A DNA stretch of 64,000 bases from Candidatus Ornithospirochaeta avicola (lineage in GTDB: Bacteria; Spirochaetota; Spirochaetia; Sphaerochaetales; Sphaerochaetaceae), in contig DXHU01000006.1 in the NCBI GenBank assembly GCA_019113245.1, forward strand, positions 1 to 64,000, written 5' to 3'. Of the stretch, positions 46,811 to 56,627 are shown in pieces. The notes under the pieces are model-generated. The model saw only the letters and a program-made list of their open reading frames with translations, was not told where the DNA came from and did not search any database. The first letter of the stretch is position 1; each line of letters begins with the position of its first letter. Both the position numbers and the translations under genes were made by a program.

Positions 46811-48358
46811 ATGGCTGAAAAACTAGAGATAAAAAACAAGGCAGATATAGATACATCACTTCCGATGATTGCCATTCTCGGACGTCCTAATGTCGGCAAG
46901 AGCACACTCTTCAACAGGCTTATCAGAGAGCGCAGGGCAATCACGGATCCAACTCCCGGAGTAACACGAGATCCAATACCATCCCGTTATCTCCTTGGCA
47001 ACAATGCAGTCACGCTAGTCGACAGCGGAGGAGTCAAGCTGGATAAGGAGGGGCTTGATTATGCCGTAAGCGAAAAGAGCCTTTCTCTTGCATCTCAGGC
47101 AGACCTTATCCTTCTTGTCATGGACTGCACTGATGTAACAAGGGAAGACCAGATGCTCCTTGATGAGATGAGGCCCTATACTGACAAGGTGATTCTTGTT
47201 GTCAATAAGGTTGATGATGTCAAGAGAGAAGACCTTGTGTGGAATTTCTTCTCATATGGCTATCAGAGGGTTGTCGGAATTTCTGCAGCTCATGGCTCAG
47301 GCTTTGAGGAACTTGAGAATACGATGCTCGGCATGCTGGACCTTGAGGAAAGAGAGGAAGAGGAAGAAGAGCGTGAGAGCGTGAAGATTGCTATTTTAGG
47401 AAAGCCGAACACAGGAAAGAGCACTCTTACAAATCTTCTTACTGGACGTGATGTCTCAATTGTTTCCGATATTGCAGGAACCACACGTGATGTAATGCGT
47501 GCAAGCTTTGAATATAAGGGAAATGACTATACTGTCCTCGATACTGCCGGAATAAGAAGGAAAAGCAAGGTCGAAGAGGATGTTGAGTATTACTCTGTGA
47601 ACAGGGCAATAAAGACAATTGATGAGGCAGATGTTGTACTGCTGATGGTGGATGTCACTGAAGGGCTCAGCGAGCAGGATAAGAAGATTGCCTCCTTGAT
47701 TGTACGCCGAGGAAAGGGCGTAATCCTTGTTCTCAATAAGATAGACATGCTTTCTGGGGTGAAGAATGAACTTGTTGCCGTGGAAGACAGAATCCGTTTC
47801 CTTTTCCCGATTCTCAATTTTGCTCCAATTGTGTCCATAAGCGCACTTGAGTCAGTGAATGTGGGAGATCTGCTTTCTACTGTGATAAGGGTCTGGAAAC
47901 AGCTGAATAAGCGTGTTGATACAGCAACGCTCAATGAAGCTTTGAAGTCCTGGACAAGTGAGTATGAGCCTCCTCGCGGCAGCGAGGGACATTACAAGGT
48001 GCTCTATGCCACACAGGTGAGTACAACTCCGGTGCGTTTCCTTCTTTTTGTCAACAGGATCAAGGATTTCCCGGAAAGCTATATATCGTATATAAAGAAC
48101 ATGATTAGAAAGGATCTCGGATTCAAGGATATCCCGATTGAGATTTCTCTAAGGGAAAGAAGAAGGAATCCGAGCCTGAATGAAAGAGGCCCGAGCAAGG
48201 AGACCCTTGATATCAAAAGGGCTGTAAAGCGCACTGAAAGAAGCGGAAGGGCAAAAGGCGTGAGCAAGAAGCCCGGAGGAAAAGCCAGGGAAGGAAAGGC
48301 CATGGAAAGAGCCAAGAAAGTTGTTAGGAACAACAGGCAGGCAAGGAAGGGAAAATGA
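46811..48358 (+). CDS. der: ribosome biogenesis GTPase Der (EngA)
   Basis: A 515-residue protein with two tandem GTPase domains acting in 50S assembly. Domain 1 has GRPNVGKST and DSGGV; domain 2 has GKPNTGKST, DTAGI and NKID, followed by a KH-like domain (SWTSEYEPPRGSEGHYKVLYATQVSTTPVRFLLFVN). The last ~50 residues form a basic extension with repeated KK and R residues, longer than in E. coli Der (490). Its stop overlaps the HAD gene start (ATGA). Confidence 0.96.
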   Translation: MAEKLEIKNKADIDTSLPMIAILGRPNVGKSTLFNRLIRERRAITDPTPGVTRDPIPSRYLLGNNAVTLVDSGGVKLDKEGLDYAVSEKSLSLASQADLILLVMDCTDVTREDQMLLDEMRPYTDKVILVVNKVDDVKREDLVWNFFSYGYQRVVGISAAHGSGFEELENTMLGMLDLEEREEEEEERESVKIAILGKPNTGKSTLTNLLTGRDVSIVSDIAGTTRDVMRASFEYKGNDYTVLDTAGIRRKSKVEEDVEYYSVNRAIKTIDEADVVLLMVDVTEGLSEQDKKIASLIVRRGKGVILVLNKIDMLSGVKNELVAVEDRIRFLFPILNFAPIVSISALESVNVGDLLSTVIRVWKQLNKRVDTATLNEALKSWTSEYEPPRGSEGHYKVLYATQVSTTPVRFLLFVNRIKDFPESYISYIKNMIRKDLGFKDIPIEISLRERRRNPSLNERGPSKETLDIKRAVKRTERSGRAKGVSKKPGGKAREGKAMERAKKVVRNNRQARKGK

Positions 48359-49050
48359 CCTGGCTTGAGAAGAACGGTATAAAATGCGTCTGTTTTGATA
48401 TCGATGGAACCCTTTATGATATCTCTTTTTTAAACAGGGTGCTTTTCAAGAGTGCACTCTCATCTCCTTTGTTTTCCATCCGCTATATGATGATGAGGAA
48501 AAAAATGAGAGATGAGGATGGAGAAGTGGTTCTTGACAGGATGGACAGCCTTTCATTCAAAAAAAGGGAGATGGCACTCTCTTATCCATCAAAGGACGAG
48601 AAATGGCTTCCTATTTTTCTGGAGAAAGAGAAGAAGATGCATTCATCCTGGGACAGGGAGTACAGGAAGGTAAGGCCTTTTGATAACCTTGAGAGAGTGT
48701 TTGCTCTTATCAGGAAAAGCGGTATTAGAATCGGGGTTCTCTCAGATTTTCCTCTCTCTGAGAAACTTGCTCATCTTGGCATAGAGCCCTATGTGGACTT
48801 TGCCATTTCTGCAGAGGATATAGGAAGACTGAAGCCCTGCGGCACATGTTTTCTTGAGATAGTGAAAAAAGCGTCTCTTGACCCTTCTCAGATTCTCTAT
48901 GTGGGAGACAGCGAGAAAAAAGATGTGAAGGGAGCCAAGAGCTGCAATATGCACGCCGCGCTCATTTCCCGTTCGGCAAATGAGAGTATGGCGGACATCG
49001 TTGCAAAAGATTATTATGAAATGGAGAAAATCCTTTTCTCGGAGGTTTGA
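48355..49050 (+). CDS. HAD-superfamily hydrolase
   Basis: A 231-residue HAD phosphatase. Motif I CFDIDGTLYD has the nucleophile Asp; motif II is LSDFP; motif III Lys is in GRLKPCG; motif IV is YVGDSEKKDVKGA. The cap, about residues 20-110, is helical. Substrate unknown. It is coupled to der by a 4-nt overlap and ends 2 nt before the next gene. Confidence 0.85.
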   Translation: MTWLEKNGIKCVCFDIDGTLYDISFLNRVLFKSALSSPLFSIRYMMMRKKMRDEDGEVVLDRMDSLSFKKREMALSYPSKDEKWLPIFLEKEKKMHSSWDREYRKVRPFDNLERVFALIRKSGIRIGVLSDFPLSEKLAHLGIEPYVDFAISAEDIGRLKPCGTCFLEIVKKASLDPSQILYVGDSEKKDVKGAKSCNMHAALISRSANESMADIVAKDYYEMEKILFSEV

Positions 49051-49052
49051 TT

Positions 49053-50702
49053 ATGAGTTATACACTCTGTCTGGCAGTTTCTGTTGTTCTGTTCATTCTG
49101 TCCCTTCTTATTTTCTTCTCTGTGAGGGCAGGGGATAAGAAGACAAGGACACTTGCGAACATAAACCAGCAAATCAAGAGTTTCAGAAGCGAGGTTGCTG
49201 CCCAGCAGCAGAGAGTCAGGACTGACAGCCAGGACTGCGTGGATAATGTCCAGAGTCATATCGAGAAGGCCAGAAGTGTGGTTGAAGTCGTAAACACATG
49301 CCTTGACCGTCTTGCTCAGCATGCCAAGGACCTTTCTGCTCTTGAAGAGGTATGCGTCGATTACAAGAGAGCTCTGGATAAACTCAAAGTGCAGACAGAC
49401 CAGGCAGAGAACAGAATTCTTGTCGTGCAGCAGGAGATAAGAAAGGCTGAGAGCGTTAATGAGTTTGTCAGGAACTTCCATGAGGAGACTGAACTGCTTG
49501 TCAATCAGATGCAGGATCTCAAGGCTGAGTATATCCGTCTTGTGACAAGCACGCAGGAGAGTCTCAAGCAGCAGAGCGCACTCCAGAAAAATGAGAATTC
49601 TGAGATGCTTGCAACATTTTCCAGTCTTATCGACCGCCAGAAGAGCCAGCTTGTAGAGTTCGTGAATGTGGAAAAGCAGGGCTTTGTGCGTGAATGCGAT
49701 GAGCAGACAAGGATTGCCGAGAGCATGAGTGCAAAGGCAGCTGAACTGAAAGGCGAGGTTGAGGATGCTGTCAGAAGTGCAAGGTCAGCACTCTCTGAGA
49801 TGAAGGATGGATTTAAAACATATCTTGACTCAGCAGAAAGCGAGATCATCTCATACAAGAGCCAGGTAAAGGATATCCTGGATGCCGCAAAGAGTGAAAT
49901 AAACGATAATGCAGGAGATATTGAAAAGCTTGCAGATGAGACAGCTCAGAAGCTCAACAGCTCATTTGATGCACTTGTTTCGAATTTCAACGAGAAAAAG
50001 AGCCAGATAGAAAGGGATGCCGAAGAGAGAATAAGCGAAGCAGAAGAGAGAATTACGAACAGGGAAAACGAGATGAAGGACAATATTGCCAATCTCAAGA
50101 GGGAAATAGATGACCGTCTTATCTCCCTTTCCCGTGAAAAAGAGTCGTTTACAGAAAAGACCAGAGTCTCATTCCGCGCTGTCATGCTTGAGGAGCTTGA
50201 TGAGATAAGAAAGGACTATGAGAAGATTATGAAGGACTGCCAGACTCAGATAGATATCCTTGCGCAGAGAGCAAGTGAGACAAGGGAGACAGTTGCAACG
50301 CTCTCTCTTTCTGAGACTGAGAAAATAAACCAGACAGTCAGCCGTCTCAATGAGCTTGGAGCAAAAATCACTCAGACAGAGGCAACGCTTGCATCCCTTT
50401 GCGAACAGGTTACGAACCAGAAGGAAGAGCTTTATAAGAAGCAGCAGGACCATTCAAAGATAATTGCATTAATCGGTGATGCACAGAAAGAGCTCACAAA
50501 GGCTGAGCAGGAGATAAAGAGCGCGAAAGAAAACAGGATAAAGGAAGAGGCTGAGCTTGTAAAAATCCGCCTTGAAAAAGACAAGGAGAAAGACAGAGAG
50601 AAAAAGGAGACAAAGAGCAGGGCCGAGACCATAATCGAGGCCTTTCCTGACGACATATTCATCGGAGAGGAAGAGGAAATCCCGATGGATGACGACGAGT
50701 GA
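49053..50702 (+). CDS. membrane-anchored long coiled-coil protein (spirochaetal type)
   Basis: 549 residues. One hydrophobic helix at the N-terminus (about 4-25) is followed by nearly continuous charged coiled coil rich in Glu, Lys, Gln and Ser, then an acidic tail (EEEEIPMDDDE). There is no recognisable enzymatic domain. Long coiled-coil proteins with one membrane anchor are common in spirochaetes, where some shape the cell or cytoskeleton, but a role here is not supported by the sequence. ATG 49053 has GGAGG 7 nt upstream, inside the end of the HAD gene. The grpE promoter starts 2 nt after its stop. Confidence 0.75.
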   Translation: MSYTLCLAVSVVLFILSLLIFFSVRAGDKKTRTLANINQQIKSFRSEVAAQQQRVRTDSQDCVDNVQSHIEKARSVVEVVNTCLDRLAQHAKDLSALEEVCVDYKRALDKLKVQTDQAENRILVVQQEIRKAESVNEFVRNFHEETELLVNQMQDLKAEYIRLVTSTQESLKQQSALQKNENSEMLATFSSLIDRQKSQLVEFVNVEKQGFVRECDEQTRIAESMSAKAAELKGEVEDAVRSARSALSEMKDGFKTYLDSAESEIISYKSQVKDILDAAKSEINDNAGDIEKLADETAQKLNSSFDALVSNFNEKKSQIERDAEERISEAEERITNRENEMKDNIANLKREIDDRLISLSREKESFTEKTRVSFRAVMLEELDEIRKDYEKIMKDCQTQIDILAQRASETRETVATLSLSETEKINQTVSRLNELGAKITQTEATLASLCEQVTNQKEELYKKQQDHSKIIALIGDAQKELTKAEQEIKSAKENRIKEEAELVKIRLEKDKEKDREKKETKSRAETIIEAFPDDIFIGEEEEIPMDDDE

Positions 50703-50704
50703 TG

Positions 50705-50733
50705 TTGACTCTTCAATTTTCTTTTATTAATTT
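50705..50733 (+). promoter_or_regulatory. candidate promoter of grpE
   Basis: TTGACT (50705-50710), 17 nt ending CTTTTAT, TAATTT (50728-50733). Shares spacer end and -10 with clpB and dnaK. Confidence 0.55.
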
Positions 50734-50754
50734 CTTTTTCAGGAGTTTTCTAAC

Positions 50755-51330
50755 ATGGCAAAAGATAAGGACGAAGAACAGCTTGAGGAGATTGTGGCTG
50801 AGCAGGTGAATGAAGATAAGGATGAGATGAGCCAGGAGGAAAAGCTCTCATCTCAGATTGATGAGCTCAGCGCTAAGATAAAGGAGCTTGAGGCTCTTGT
50901 GGAGAATCTCAAAGACGAGAAGATCAGAAGCCTTGCAGAGATGGAGAATTACAAGAAGAGACTTCTCAAGGACAAGGAAAGCGCAATCAGATATGCGAAC
51001 GAGAGCCTTGTCAAAGATCTTCTGGATCCTATCGACAATTTCTCCAGAGCTCTTGAGAGCGCAAATCAGAATCAGGATTTTGCTTCTCTGAAAGAGGGGC
51101 TTTCAATGGTGGAGTCCCAGATGATGAGCACACTCAGAACAAACTGGGGACTTGAGGAAATTGATGCAGAAGGAAAGGATTTTGATCCTGAATGCATGGA
51201 GGCATATGCTGCTGAGGAGACAGAAGGGGTTGATAAAGAGAAAGTCGCTCTTGTGTTCCAGAAAGGCTACCGCCTCAATGGCAAAGTGATCAGAAGCGCA
51301 AAAGTAAAAGTTGCAAAGCCTCTGTCTTGA
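50755..51330 (+). CDS. grpE: nucleotide exchange factor GrpE
   Basis: A 191-residue co-chaperone that releases ADP from DnaK. Acidic N-terminus and long coiled coil (about 25-95), then the beta domain with LVKDLLDPIDNFSRAL, EGLSMVESQMMSTL, FDPECMEAYAAEE and VFQKGYRLNGKVIRSAKVKVAK. AGGAGTTTTCTAAC precedes the ATG. Its stop overlaps the -35 of dnaK. Confidence 0.96.
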   Translation: MAKDKDEEQLEEIVAEQVNEDKDEMSQEEKLSSQIDELSAKIKELEALVENLKDEKIRSLAEMENYKKRLLKDKESAIRYANESLVKDLLDPIDNFSRALESANQNQDFASLKEGLSMVESQMMSTLRTNWGLEEIDAEGKDFDPECMEAYAAEETEGVDKEKVALVFQKGYRLNGKVIRSAKVKVAKPLS

Positions 51331-51355
51331 CGATTGATTCACTCTTTATTACTTT
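51327..51355 (+). promoter_or_regulatory. candidate promoter of dnaK
   Basis: TTGACG (51327-51332, over the grpE stop), 17 nt ending CTTTAT, TACTTT (51350-51355). Matches the grpE and clpB pattern. No CIRCE element is seen. Confidence 0.5.
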
Positions 51356-51399
51356 CTTTTTGAAAATAAAAACTTAACCAGTTTCGGGAGATATATAAA

Positions 51400-53322
51400 A
51401 TGGGAAAGATTATTGGAATTGACCTTGGAACAACTAACAGCTGCGTTGCAGTCATGGATGGCAACGAACCTGTTGTTATTACAAATAGCGAAGGAGACAG
51501 AACAACTCCAAGTGTTGTCAGCTACAAAGGTTCTGACCGTCTTGTAGGAAAACCTGCAAAGAACCAGATGGTCACAAATCCTGAGAACACTGTTTATTCA
51601 ATCAAAAGATTCATGGGAAGAAAGTACCATGAGGTTACTGAAGAGATTAAGATGGTCCCTTACAAGGTGACAAGCGGAAGCGGCGATGAGATCAAAGTTG
51701 ATGTTGCCGGACAGCTTCTCTCTCCTCAGGAAATCAGTGCGGCAATCCTTCAGAAGATGAAGAAGACAGCAGAAGACTATCTTGGAGAGACTGTCACAGA
51801 GGCTGTCATCACAGTTCCTGCATATTTCAATGACGCACAGCGCCAGGCAACAAAGGATGCAGGAAGGATTGCAGGTCTTGATGTAAAGAGAATTGTCAAC
51901 GAGCCTACAGCCGCAGCACTCGCATACGGCTTTGGAAAAGACAAGAGCAAGGATGAGACAATTGCTGTATATGACCTTGGCGGCGGTACTTTCGATATCT
52001 CTATTCTTGAGCTCGGTGATGGTGTTTTCGAGGTAAAGAGCACAAACGGAGATACCCACCTTGGAGGAGATAACTTCGATCAGGTGATTATTGACTGGCT
52101 TGTAGAGGATTTCAAGCAGAAGAACGGTGTTGACCTTTCAAAGGACAAGATGGCTCTTCAGAGACTCAAGGAGGCAAGTGAGCAGGCTAAGATTACTTTA
52201 TCATCAAGCACAAGCACAACAATCAACCTGCCGTTCATAACAGCAAATCAGTCAGGAGCACTTCATCTTCAGGCAGAGCTTTCAAGAGCAAAGTTTGAGC
52301 AGATGATTGCCCCGCTTGTAGAGAGGACAAAGACTCCATGTCTAAATGCTCTCAGAGATGCAGGACTCTCTGCATCCCAGATTGATGAGGTCATCCTTGT
52401 CGGCGGTTCCTCACGTATCCCATGTGTACAGGCACTTGTAAAAGAACTCTTTGGAAAGGAGCCTCATAAGGGAGTAAATCCTGATGAGGTTGTTGCAATG
52501 GGTGCATCAATCCAGGGAGGAATTTTAAAGGGAGATGTCAAGGATGTTCTTCTTCTTGATGTCACTCCACTTTCACTTGGAATCGAGACACTTGGCGGCG
52601 TGAATACAAAGCTTATTGAGAGGAATACTACAATTCCTACAAAGAAGAGCCAGATCTTCAGTACAGCTGCTGATAACCAGACAGCCGTCTCAATCCATGT
52701 CCTTCAGGGAGAAAGAGAGCTTGCAAGCCAGAACAGGACACTTGGAACATTCGATCTTGTTGGAATTGCTCCAGCTCCGCGTGGAGTTCCGCAGATTGAA
52801 GTTACATTCGATATCGATGCAAACGGTATTGTCCATGTTTCTGCAAAGGACCTTGGAACAGGAAAGGAGCAGAAGATTGTAATTGAATCCAACAGCGGAC
52901 TTTCTGAACAGGAAATTGAGAAGATGGTCAAGGAAGCTGAGGCTCATGCTCAGGAGGATAAGAAGGCCCGTGAGTCAATTGAGGCAAGAAATACAGCAGA
53001 GAGTGTTGTCTACCAGACAGAAAAGGCCCTCAAGGACTACGGCGACAAGGTCTCTGAGAGCGAGAAGAGCAATATCGAGAGCGCTGTAAATGAGCTTAAG
53101 GAAGCCTTGAAGAATCAGAATGCAAGTGCTGAAGAGCTCAAGAGCCTTACAGAGAAGGTTCAGAATGCTTCAATGACACTTGGTCAGAAGATTTACGAGC
53201 AGGCTCAGCAGAATGCCCAGAACTCTCAATCTCAGAATGCAGGTGGTGAGAACACAGCATCATCTGATCAGGGCAAGAATGATGACGGCTCAGTGGATGC
53301 TGATTACGAAGAAGTGAAATAA
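51400..53322 (+). CDS. dnaK: molecular chaperone DnaK (Hsp70)
   Basis: 640 residues. ATPase domain: [43 protein letters not shown] and [10 protein letters not shown]. Substrate-binding domain: [18 protein letters not shown] and the interdomain linker. Helical lid, then a Gln/Asn/Ser-rich tail ending ADYEEVK, the usual co-chaperone-binding terminus. GGGAGATATATAAA before the ATG. A terminator follows. Confidence 0.98.
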   Translation: MGKIIGIDLGTTNSCVAVMDGNEPVVITNSEGDRTTPSVVSYKGSDRLVGKPAKNQMVTNPENTVYSIKRFMGRKYHEVTEEIKMVPYKVTSGSGDEIKVDVAGQLLSPQEISAAILQKMKKTAEDYLGETVTEAVITVPAYFNDAQRQATKDAGRIAGLDVKRIVNEPTAAALAYGFGKDKSKDETIAVYDLGGGTFDISILELGDGVFEVKSTNGDTHLGGDNFDQVIIDWLVEDFKQKNGVDLSKDKMALQRLKEASEQAKITLSSSTSTTINLPFITANQSGALHLQAELSRAKFEQMIAPLVERTKTPCLNALRDAGLSASQIDEVILVGGSSRIPCVQALVKELFGKEPHKGVNPDEVVAMGASIQGGILKGDVKDVLLLDVTPLSLGIETLGGVNTKLIERNTTIPTKKSQIFSTAADNQTAVSIHVLQGERELASQNRTLGTFDLVGIAPAPRGVPQIEVTFDIDANGIVHVSAKDLGTGKEQKIVIESNSGLSEQEIEKMVKEAEAHAQEDKKARESIEARNTAESVVYQTEKALKDYGDKVSESEKSNIESAVNELKEALKNQNASAEELKSLTEKVQNASMTLGQKIYEQAQQNAQNSQSQNAGGENTASSDQGKNDDGSVDADYEEVK

Positions 53323-53364
53323 ATCATATTTCTCTTTAACAAGAGGAAGAATATGGATATCATC

Positions 53365-53398
53365 AAAAAGGCACTGGGCACGGCCCTCTGCCTTTTTT
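53365..53398 (+). terminator. terminator between dnaK and dnaJ
   Basis: AAAAAGGCA (53365-53373) pairs with TGCCTTTTT (53389-53397), with GGGC (53376-53379)/GCCC (53383-53386) inside; six Ts. dnaJ therefore needs its own promoter or read-through. Confidence 0.88.
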
Positions 53399-53420
53399 CG
53401 CTGAAGGGGTAAAATGTTTT

Positions 53421-54530
53421 ATGGCAAAGCGTGATTATTATGAGGTTCTGGGAGTTGGCAAGAATGCAAGCAATGAGGAGATAAAAAAGGCCTACAGAAA
53501 GATTGCCATGGCCAACCATCCGGACACACATCCCAATGACAAGGAAGCTGAGGAGAGATTTAAGGAAGCAAGTGAAGCCTATGAAATCCTTTCTGATGCG
53601 ACAAAGAGAAAGAATTATGATCAGTTCGGCTTTGCAGGTGTTGAGGGAGCAGCGGGGGCTGGAAACTATTCCAATGTCTATCGTGATTTCTCTGATATAT
53701 TCGGCGGTGCCGGAGGTTTTTCCGATATCTTTGAGTCCTTCTTCGGTGGAGGAGGAAGGAGAAGAAGCCAGTCTTCAGCACGCCAGGGGGCATCAATAAG
53801 AGTTGATGTCACAATAGATTTCTCAGAAGCAGTTACAGGATGCAAGAAGGAGATAAGTTTTTCTCACAGCATCAAGTGCTCCACATGCAACGGAAGTGGC
53901 GGAAGCGGAAGAAAGACATGTCCCACATGCCATGGTTCGGGGCAGGTGATGAGAGGTTCCTCCTTTTTCCAGGTTGCATCCACATGCCCAACATGCCAGG
54001 GCAGGGGAAGTATTGTAGAGAACCCGTGTCCAACATGCAACGGAAGCGGAACTGTCAGAAAGAATGAGACTCTTATGGTCAACATCCCTGCAGGTGTGCA
54101 GAGCGGAAGCAGGCTCACAGTCAGAGGAAAGGGAGATGCCGGAGAAAACGGCGGTATGGATGGAGATGTTGTAATCTTCATTACAGTCAGAGAGGACAAG
54201 TATTTTGTCCGGGATGGACAGGATGTTTATCTTCAGGTCCCGATTTCCTTTGCCCAGGCAGCACTTGGTGCAGATATTTTTGTCAGGACAATAGATGGAT
54301 CTGAGGTGAAGGTATCTGTCCCGTCCGGTACAGAATCAGGAAAAATCCTGAGACTGAAAGGAAAAGGATTCCCTGTTGTGAATTCCTCCTCAAGAGGGAA
54401 CATGTATTTGAAGCTTCAGGTCGAGATTCCGCGCCATATTTCGCTGAAGGCAAGAAAGCTCATAAAGGAGCTGCAGCAAGAGATGGGAGATACTGACAGA
54501 CCAGAACCCATGACATTCGAGATGAATTAG
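53421..54530 (+). CDS. dnaJ: co-chaperone DnaJ (Hsp40)
   Basis: A 369-residue type I J protein. The J domain has HPD in NHPDTHPND, followed by a Gly/Phe region (about 75-120), four CxxCxGxG zinc modules ([32 protein letters not shown]) and the C-terminal peptide-binding domains. There is no ribosome-binding site: TAAAAT (53410-53415) ends 5 nt before the ATG, which suggests a leaderless mRNA started right after the dnaK terminator. Followed by rlmB after 8 nt. Confidence 0.97.
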   Translation: MAKRDYYEVLGVGKNASNEEIKKAYRKIAMANHPDTHPNDKEAEERFKEASEAYEILSDATKRKNYDQFGFAGVEGAAGAGNYSNVYRDFSDIFGGAGGFSDIFESFFGGGGRRRSQSSARQGASIRVDVTIDFSEAVTGCKKEISFSHSIKCSTCNGSGGSGRKTCPTCHGSGQVMRGSSFFQVASTCPTCQGRGSIVENPCPTCNGSGTVRKNETLMVNIPAGVQSGSRLTVRGKGDAGENGGMDGDVVIFITVREDKYFVRDGQDVYLQVPISFAQAALGADIFVRTIDGSEVKVSVPSGTESGKILRLKGKGFPVVNSSSRGNMYLKLQVEIPRHISLKARKLIKELQQEMGDTDRPEPMTFEMN

Positions 54531-54538
54531 GAGAGGCT

Positions 54539-55279
54539 ATGGGAGAGAGAATCTACGGTTACCATGCAATAGAGGAAGCGCTTAAGAAAGCTTTCAGCGG
54601 AAGCACGCTGTATATAGAGAGAAAGGTGAGTGATAAACTCAAGGCTCTTGAGTTCCAGGCAATATGCACAGGAAAAGTTGCTGTGAAGAAAGTAAACCGT
54701 GCCGAGCTGGACAGAATGGCTCCAGGCCTTGACCACAGGGGAGCAATCCTTGACATGGGAGGACCACGCAAGGGCGCATCCAGGCTGAAGGAAGTTTCCG
54801 TTGAAGATTTTATTGCTTCTCTGGAGGAAGGAAGAAAATATCTTGTGATGATTCTGGATGGAATAACAGATCCTCACAATCTCGGCGCAATCCTGCGAAG
54901 CTGCGACCAGTTTTCTGCAGATCTTGTCATAATCCCTGAGCGACGCAGCGTGCAGGCAAATGAGACTGTTGTGAAAGTCTCATCAGGAGCGGCCCAGTAT
55001 GTCCCCATTTCTGTCGTTACAAATCTCTCGCGTGAGATAGAGAAGCTCAAGGCGGCAGGATTCTGGGTCTATGCAGCTGACATGAACGGAGAATCAAGCT
55101 ATAAGACAGAGTTTTCCGACCGCACATGCATCGTGATGGGAAGCGAGGGTGACGGGATTTCATCCCTGGTGAGAAAAAACTCCGATTATGTCGTATCAAT
55201 ACCAATGACAGGGCATATCGATTCGCTTAATGTCTCAGTTGCAGCTGGAATACTTATGTATGAATTCAGAAGAAGCTAA
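54539..55279 (+). CDS. rlmB: 23S rRNA (guanosine-2'-O-)-methyltransferase, RlmB/TrmH family
   Basis: A 246-residue SpoU-type methyltransferase using S-adenosylmethionine. An N-terminal substrate-binding domain starts GERIYGYHAIEEAL; the knotted SPOUT domain holds motif 1 DPHNLGAILRSCDQF, motif 2 VMGSEGDGIS and motif 3 IPMTGHIDSLNVSVAAGILMYE. Length and N-domain favour RlmB over the tRNA enzyme TrmH. GAGAGGCT precedes the start. It overlaps purD by 4 nt convergently. Confidence 0.9.
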   Translation: MGERIYGYHAIEEALKKAFSGSTLYIERKVSDKLKALEFQAICTGKVAVKKVNRAELDRMAPGLDHRGAILDMGGPRKGASRLKEVSVEDFIASLEEGRKYLVMILDGITDPHNLGAILRSCDQFSADLVIIPERRSVQANETVVKVSSGAAQYVPISVVTNLSREIEKLKAAGFWVYAADMNGESSYKTEFSDRTCIVMGSEGDGISSLVRKNSDYVVSIPMTGHIDSLNVSVAAGILMYEFRRS

Positions 55280-56541
55280 TCTTCTTCAAAGAATCTGTTT
55301 CCAATATCCTGGCGGTAGAAACCGCCGTCGATTTTAAGAGAGCCTATAGTCCTGTAGGCTCTTTCATTTGCTTCCTTGACAGTATCTGCAAGTCCTACCA
55401 CAGTGATGCATCTTCCGCCGCTTGTGACAGGATTGCCATCCTCATCCTGAGCAACTGCGCCTGCAAAGAGAAGCGAGCCGCCAAGTCCCATTCTCTTGAA
55501 ATGGGTGAGTCCCGTGATTTTCTTTCCTTTTTCAGGATTCTCCGGGTATCCCTGCGAAGCATAGACCACTGCAACAGCAATTAGTGCATTCGTCTTTATC
55601 TCCAAATCGCTCAATCTGTCTTCCTTCATAGCAATGAGAATCTTCAGTGCATCTGTCTCAAGAAGAGGAACCATTGCCTGTAGTGCAGGGTCATTGAAGC
55701 GTACATGATAGTCAACGAGAACAGGCTCTTTATCTTCCTTTATTATGATTGAGAAAGTTAGCACTCCACGATATCTCATTCGTTCTGCTTTGAGCGCATA
55801 GAGTGTCGGTTCTATTATCCTCTCCTTTATCGCCTTGATCTCTTCATCAGAAAGCGGCACCGGGCATATTGCTCCCATTCCTCCTGTTGGGGTGTTGTCA
55901 GATGAAAGACGTGATGTATATTCGCTTGCAAAAGGCAGGCATACATAGCCGCTATTGTCGAGCATGACAGTGCATGTTACGGGAAGACCGGGAACAAATT
56001 CCTCAAGAAGGACCGGTCCCCGCAAAAGCAGATGCTTTGCATACTGAATCAGCTTTTCTGTGTCATCTGAGTGCAATATCTCCCTAGATGGAGAAATCGA
56101 GTTGCTCTTTATTATGTAATGCTTTCCCTTATGGCGCTCAAGATAGCGGGCAAGCATTGCGCTGTCAGCAAAAAGGCTTCTTTTTGTCGTGGGGATATTG
56201 TGACGGTCAGAGAAGCTGCGCGCAAAGGCCTTGTCATCCTCCAGCTTTATCGCGCGGCTTGGACATCCGAATGTATCTATTCCCCTCTCGTTGAGGTACT
56301 CTATTATTCCGGAAAGGAGAGGTGCTTCGGTTCCTACGAACACAAGGTCTATCTTATGCTCGAGGCATGCGCGGTACACACTTTCCTTATCTGACGGGTC
56401 AAGAGAAGAAAGCCTTACCGCATAATCCTGGCTCAGATAATTTCCCCTTGCCATGAAAAGACCGGAAAGCAGGCTGCTCTTACTTATGTACCATGCTGCG
56501 GCGCTGTCTTTAGCACCAGAACCAAGAACAAGTATCCGCAT
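55276..56541 (-). CDS. purD: PurD-like ATP-grasp ligase (phosphoribosylamine-glycine ligase family), divergent
   Basis: 421 residues with the PurD layout: N-domain, ATP-grasp core with EEFVPGLPVTCTVMLD, NTPTGGMGAICPVP and LVDYHVRFNDPALQAMVPLLETD, then a C-domain. Several family signatures differ: GSGAKDSAAAW replaces the usual GGREHALAW, and YIIKSNSISPSREI replaces the KADGLAAGKGV loop. It may be a true GAR synthetase of a divergent lineage or a paralogue with another substrate. AGAGGGA lies 8 nt before ATG 56541 on the minus strand. No other purine gene is in the window. Confidence 0.75.
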   Translation of the reverse strand: MRILVLGSGAKDSAAAWYISKSSLLSGLFMARGNYLSQDYAVRLSSLDPSDKESVYRACLEHKIDLVFVGTEAPLLSGIIEYLNERGIDTFGCPSRAIKLEDDKAFARSFSDRHNIPTTKRSLFADSAMLARYLERHKGKHYIIKSNSISPSREILHSDDTEKLIQYAKHLLLRGPVLLEEFVPGLPVTCTVMLDNSGYVCLPFASEYTSRLSSDNTPTGGMGAICPVPLSDEEIKAIKERIIEPTLYALKAERMRYRGVLTFSIIIKEDKEPVLVDYHVRFNDPALQAMVPLLETDALKILIAMKEDRLSDLEIKTNALIAVAVVYASQGYPENPEKGKKITGLTHFKRMGLGGSLLFAGAVAQDEDGNPVTSGGRCITVVGLADTVKEANERAYRTIGSLKIDGGFYRQDIGNRFFEED

Positions 56542-56627
56542 AATTTAGTCCCTCTAATTAAAAAACTATCATACGGATATTCACAATTCAAGAAAAATAA
56601 TTTTAAAAAAGGACTCTTGTTTTCTCT

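Noticed and set aside
50703-51400. CIRCE element (HrcA site) near grpE or dnaK
   Set aside because: No TTAGCACTC-N9-GAGTGCTAA or close variant is seen before clpB, grpE, dnaK or dnaJ.
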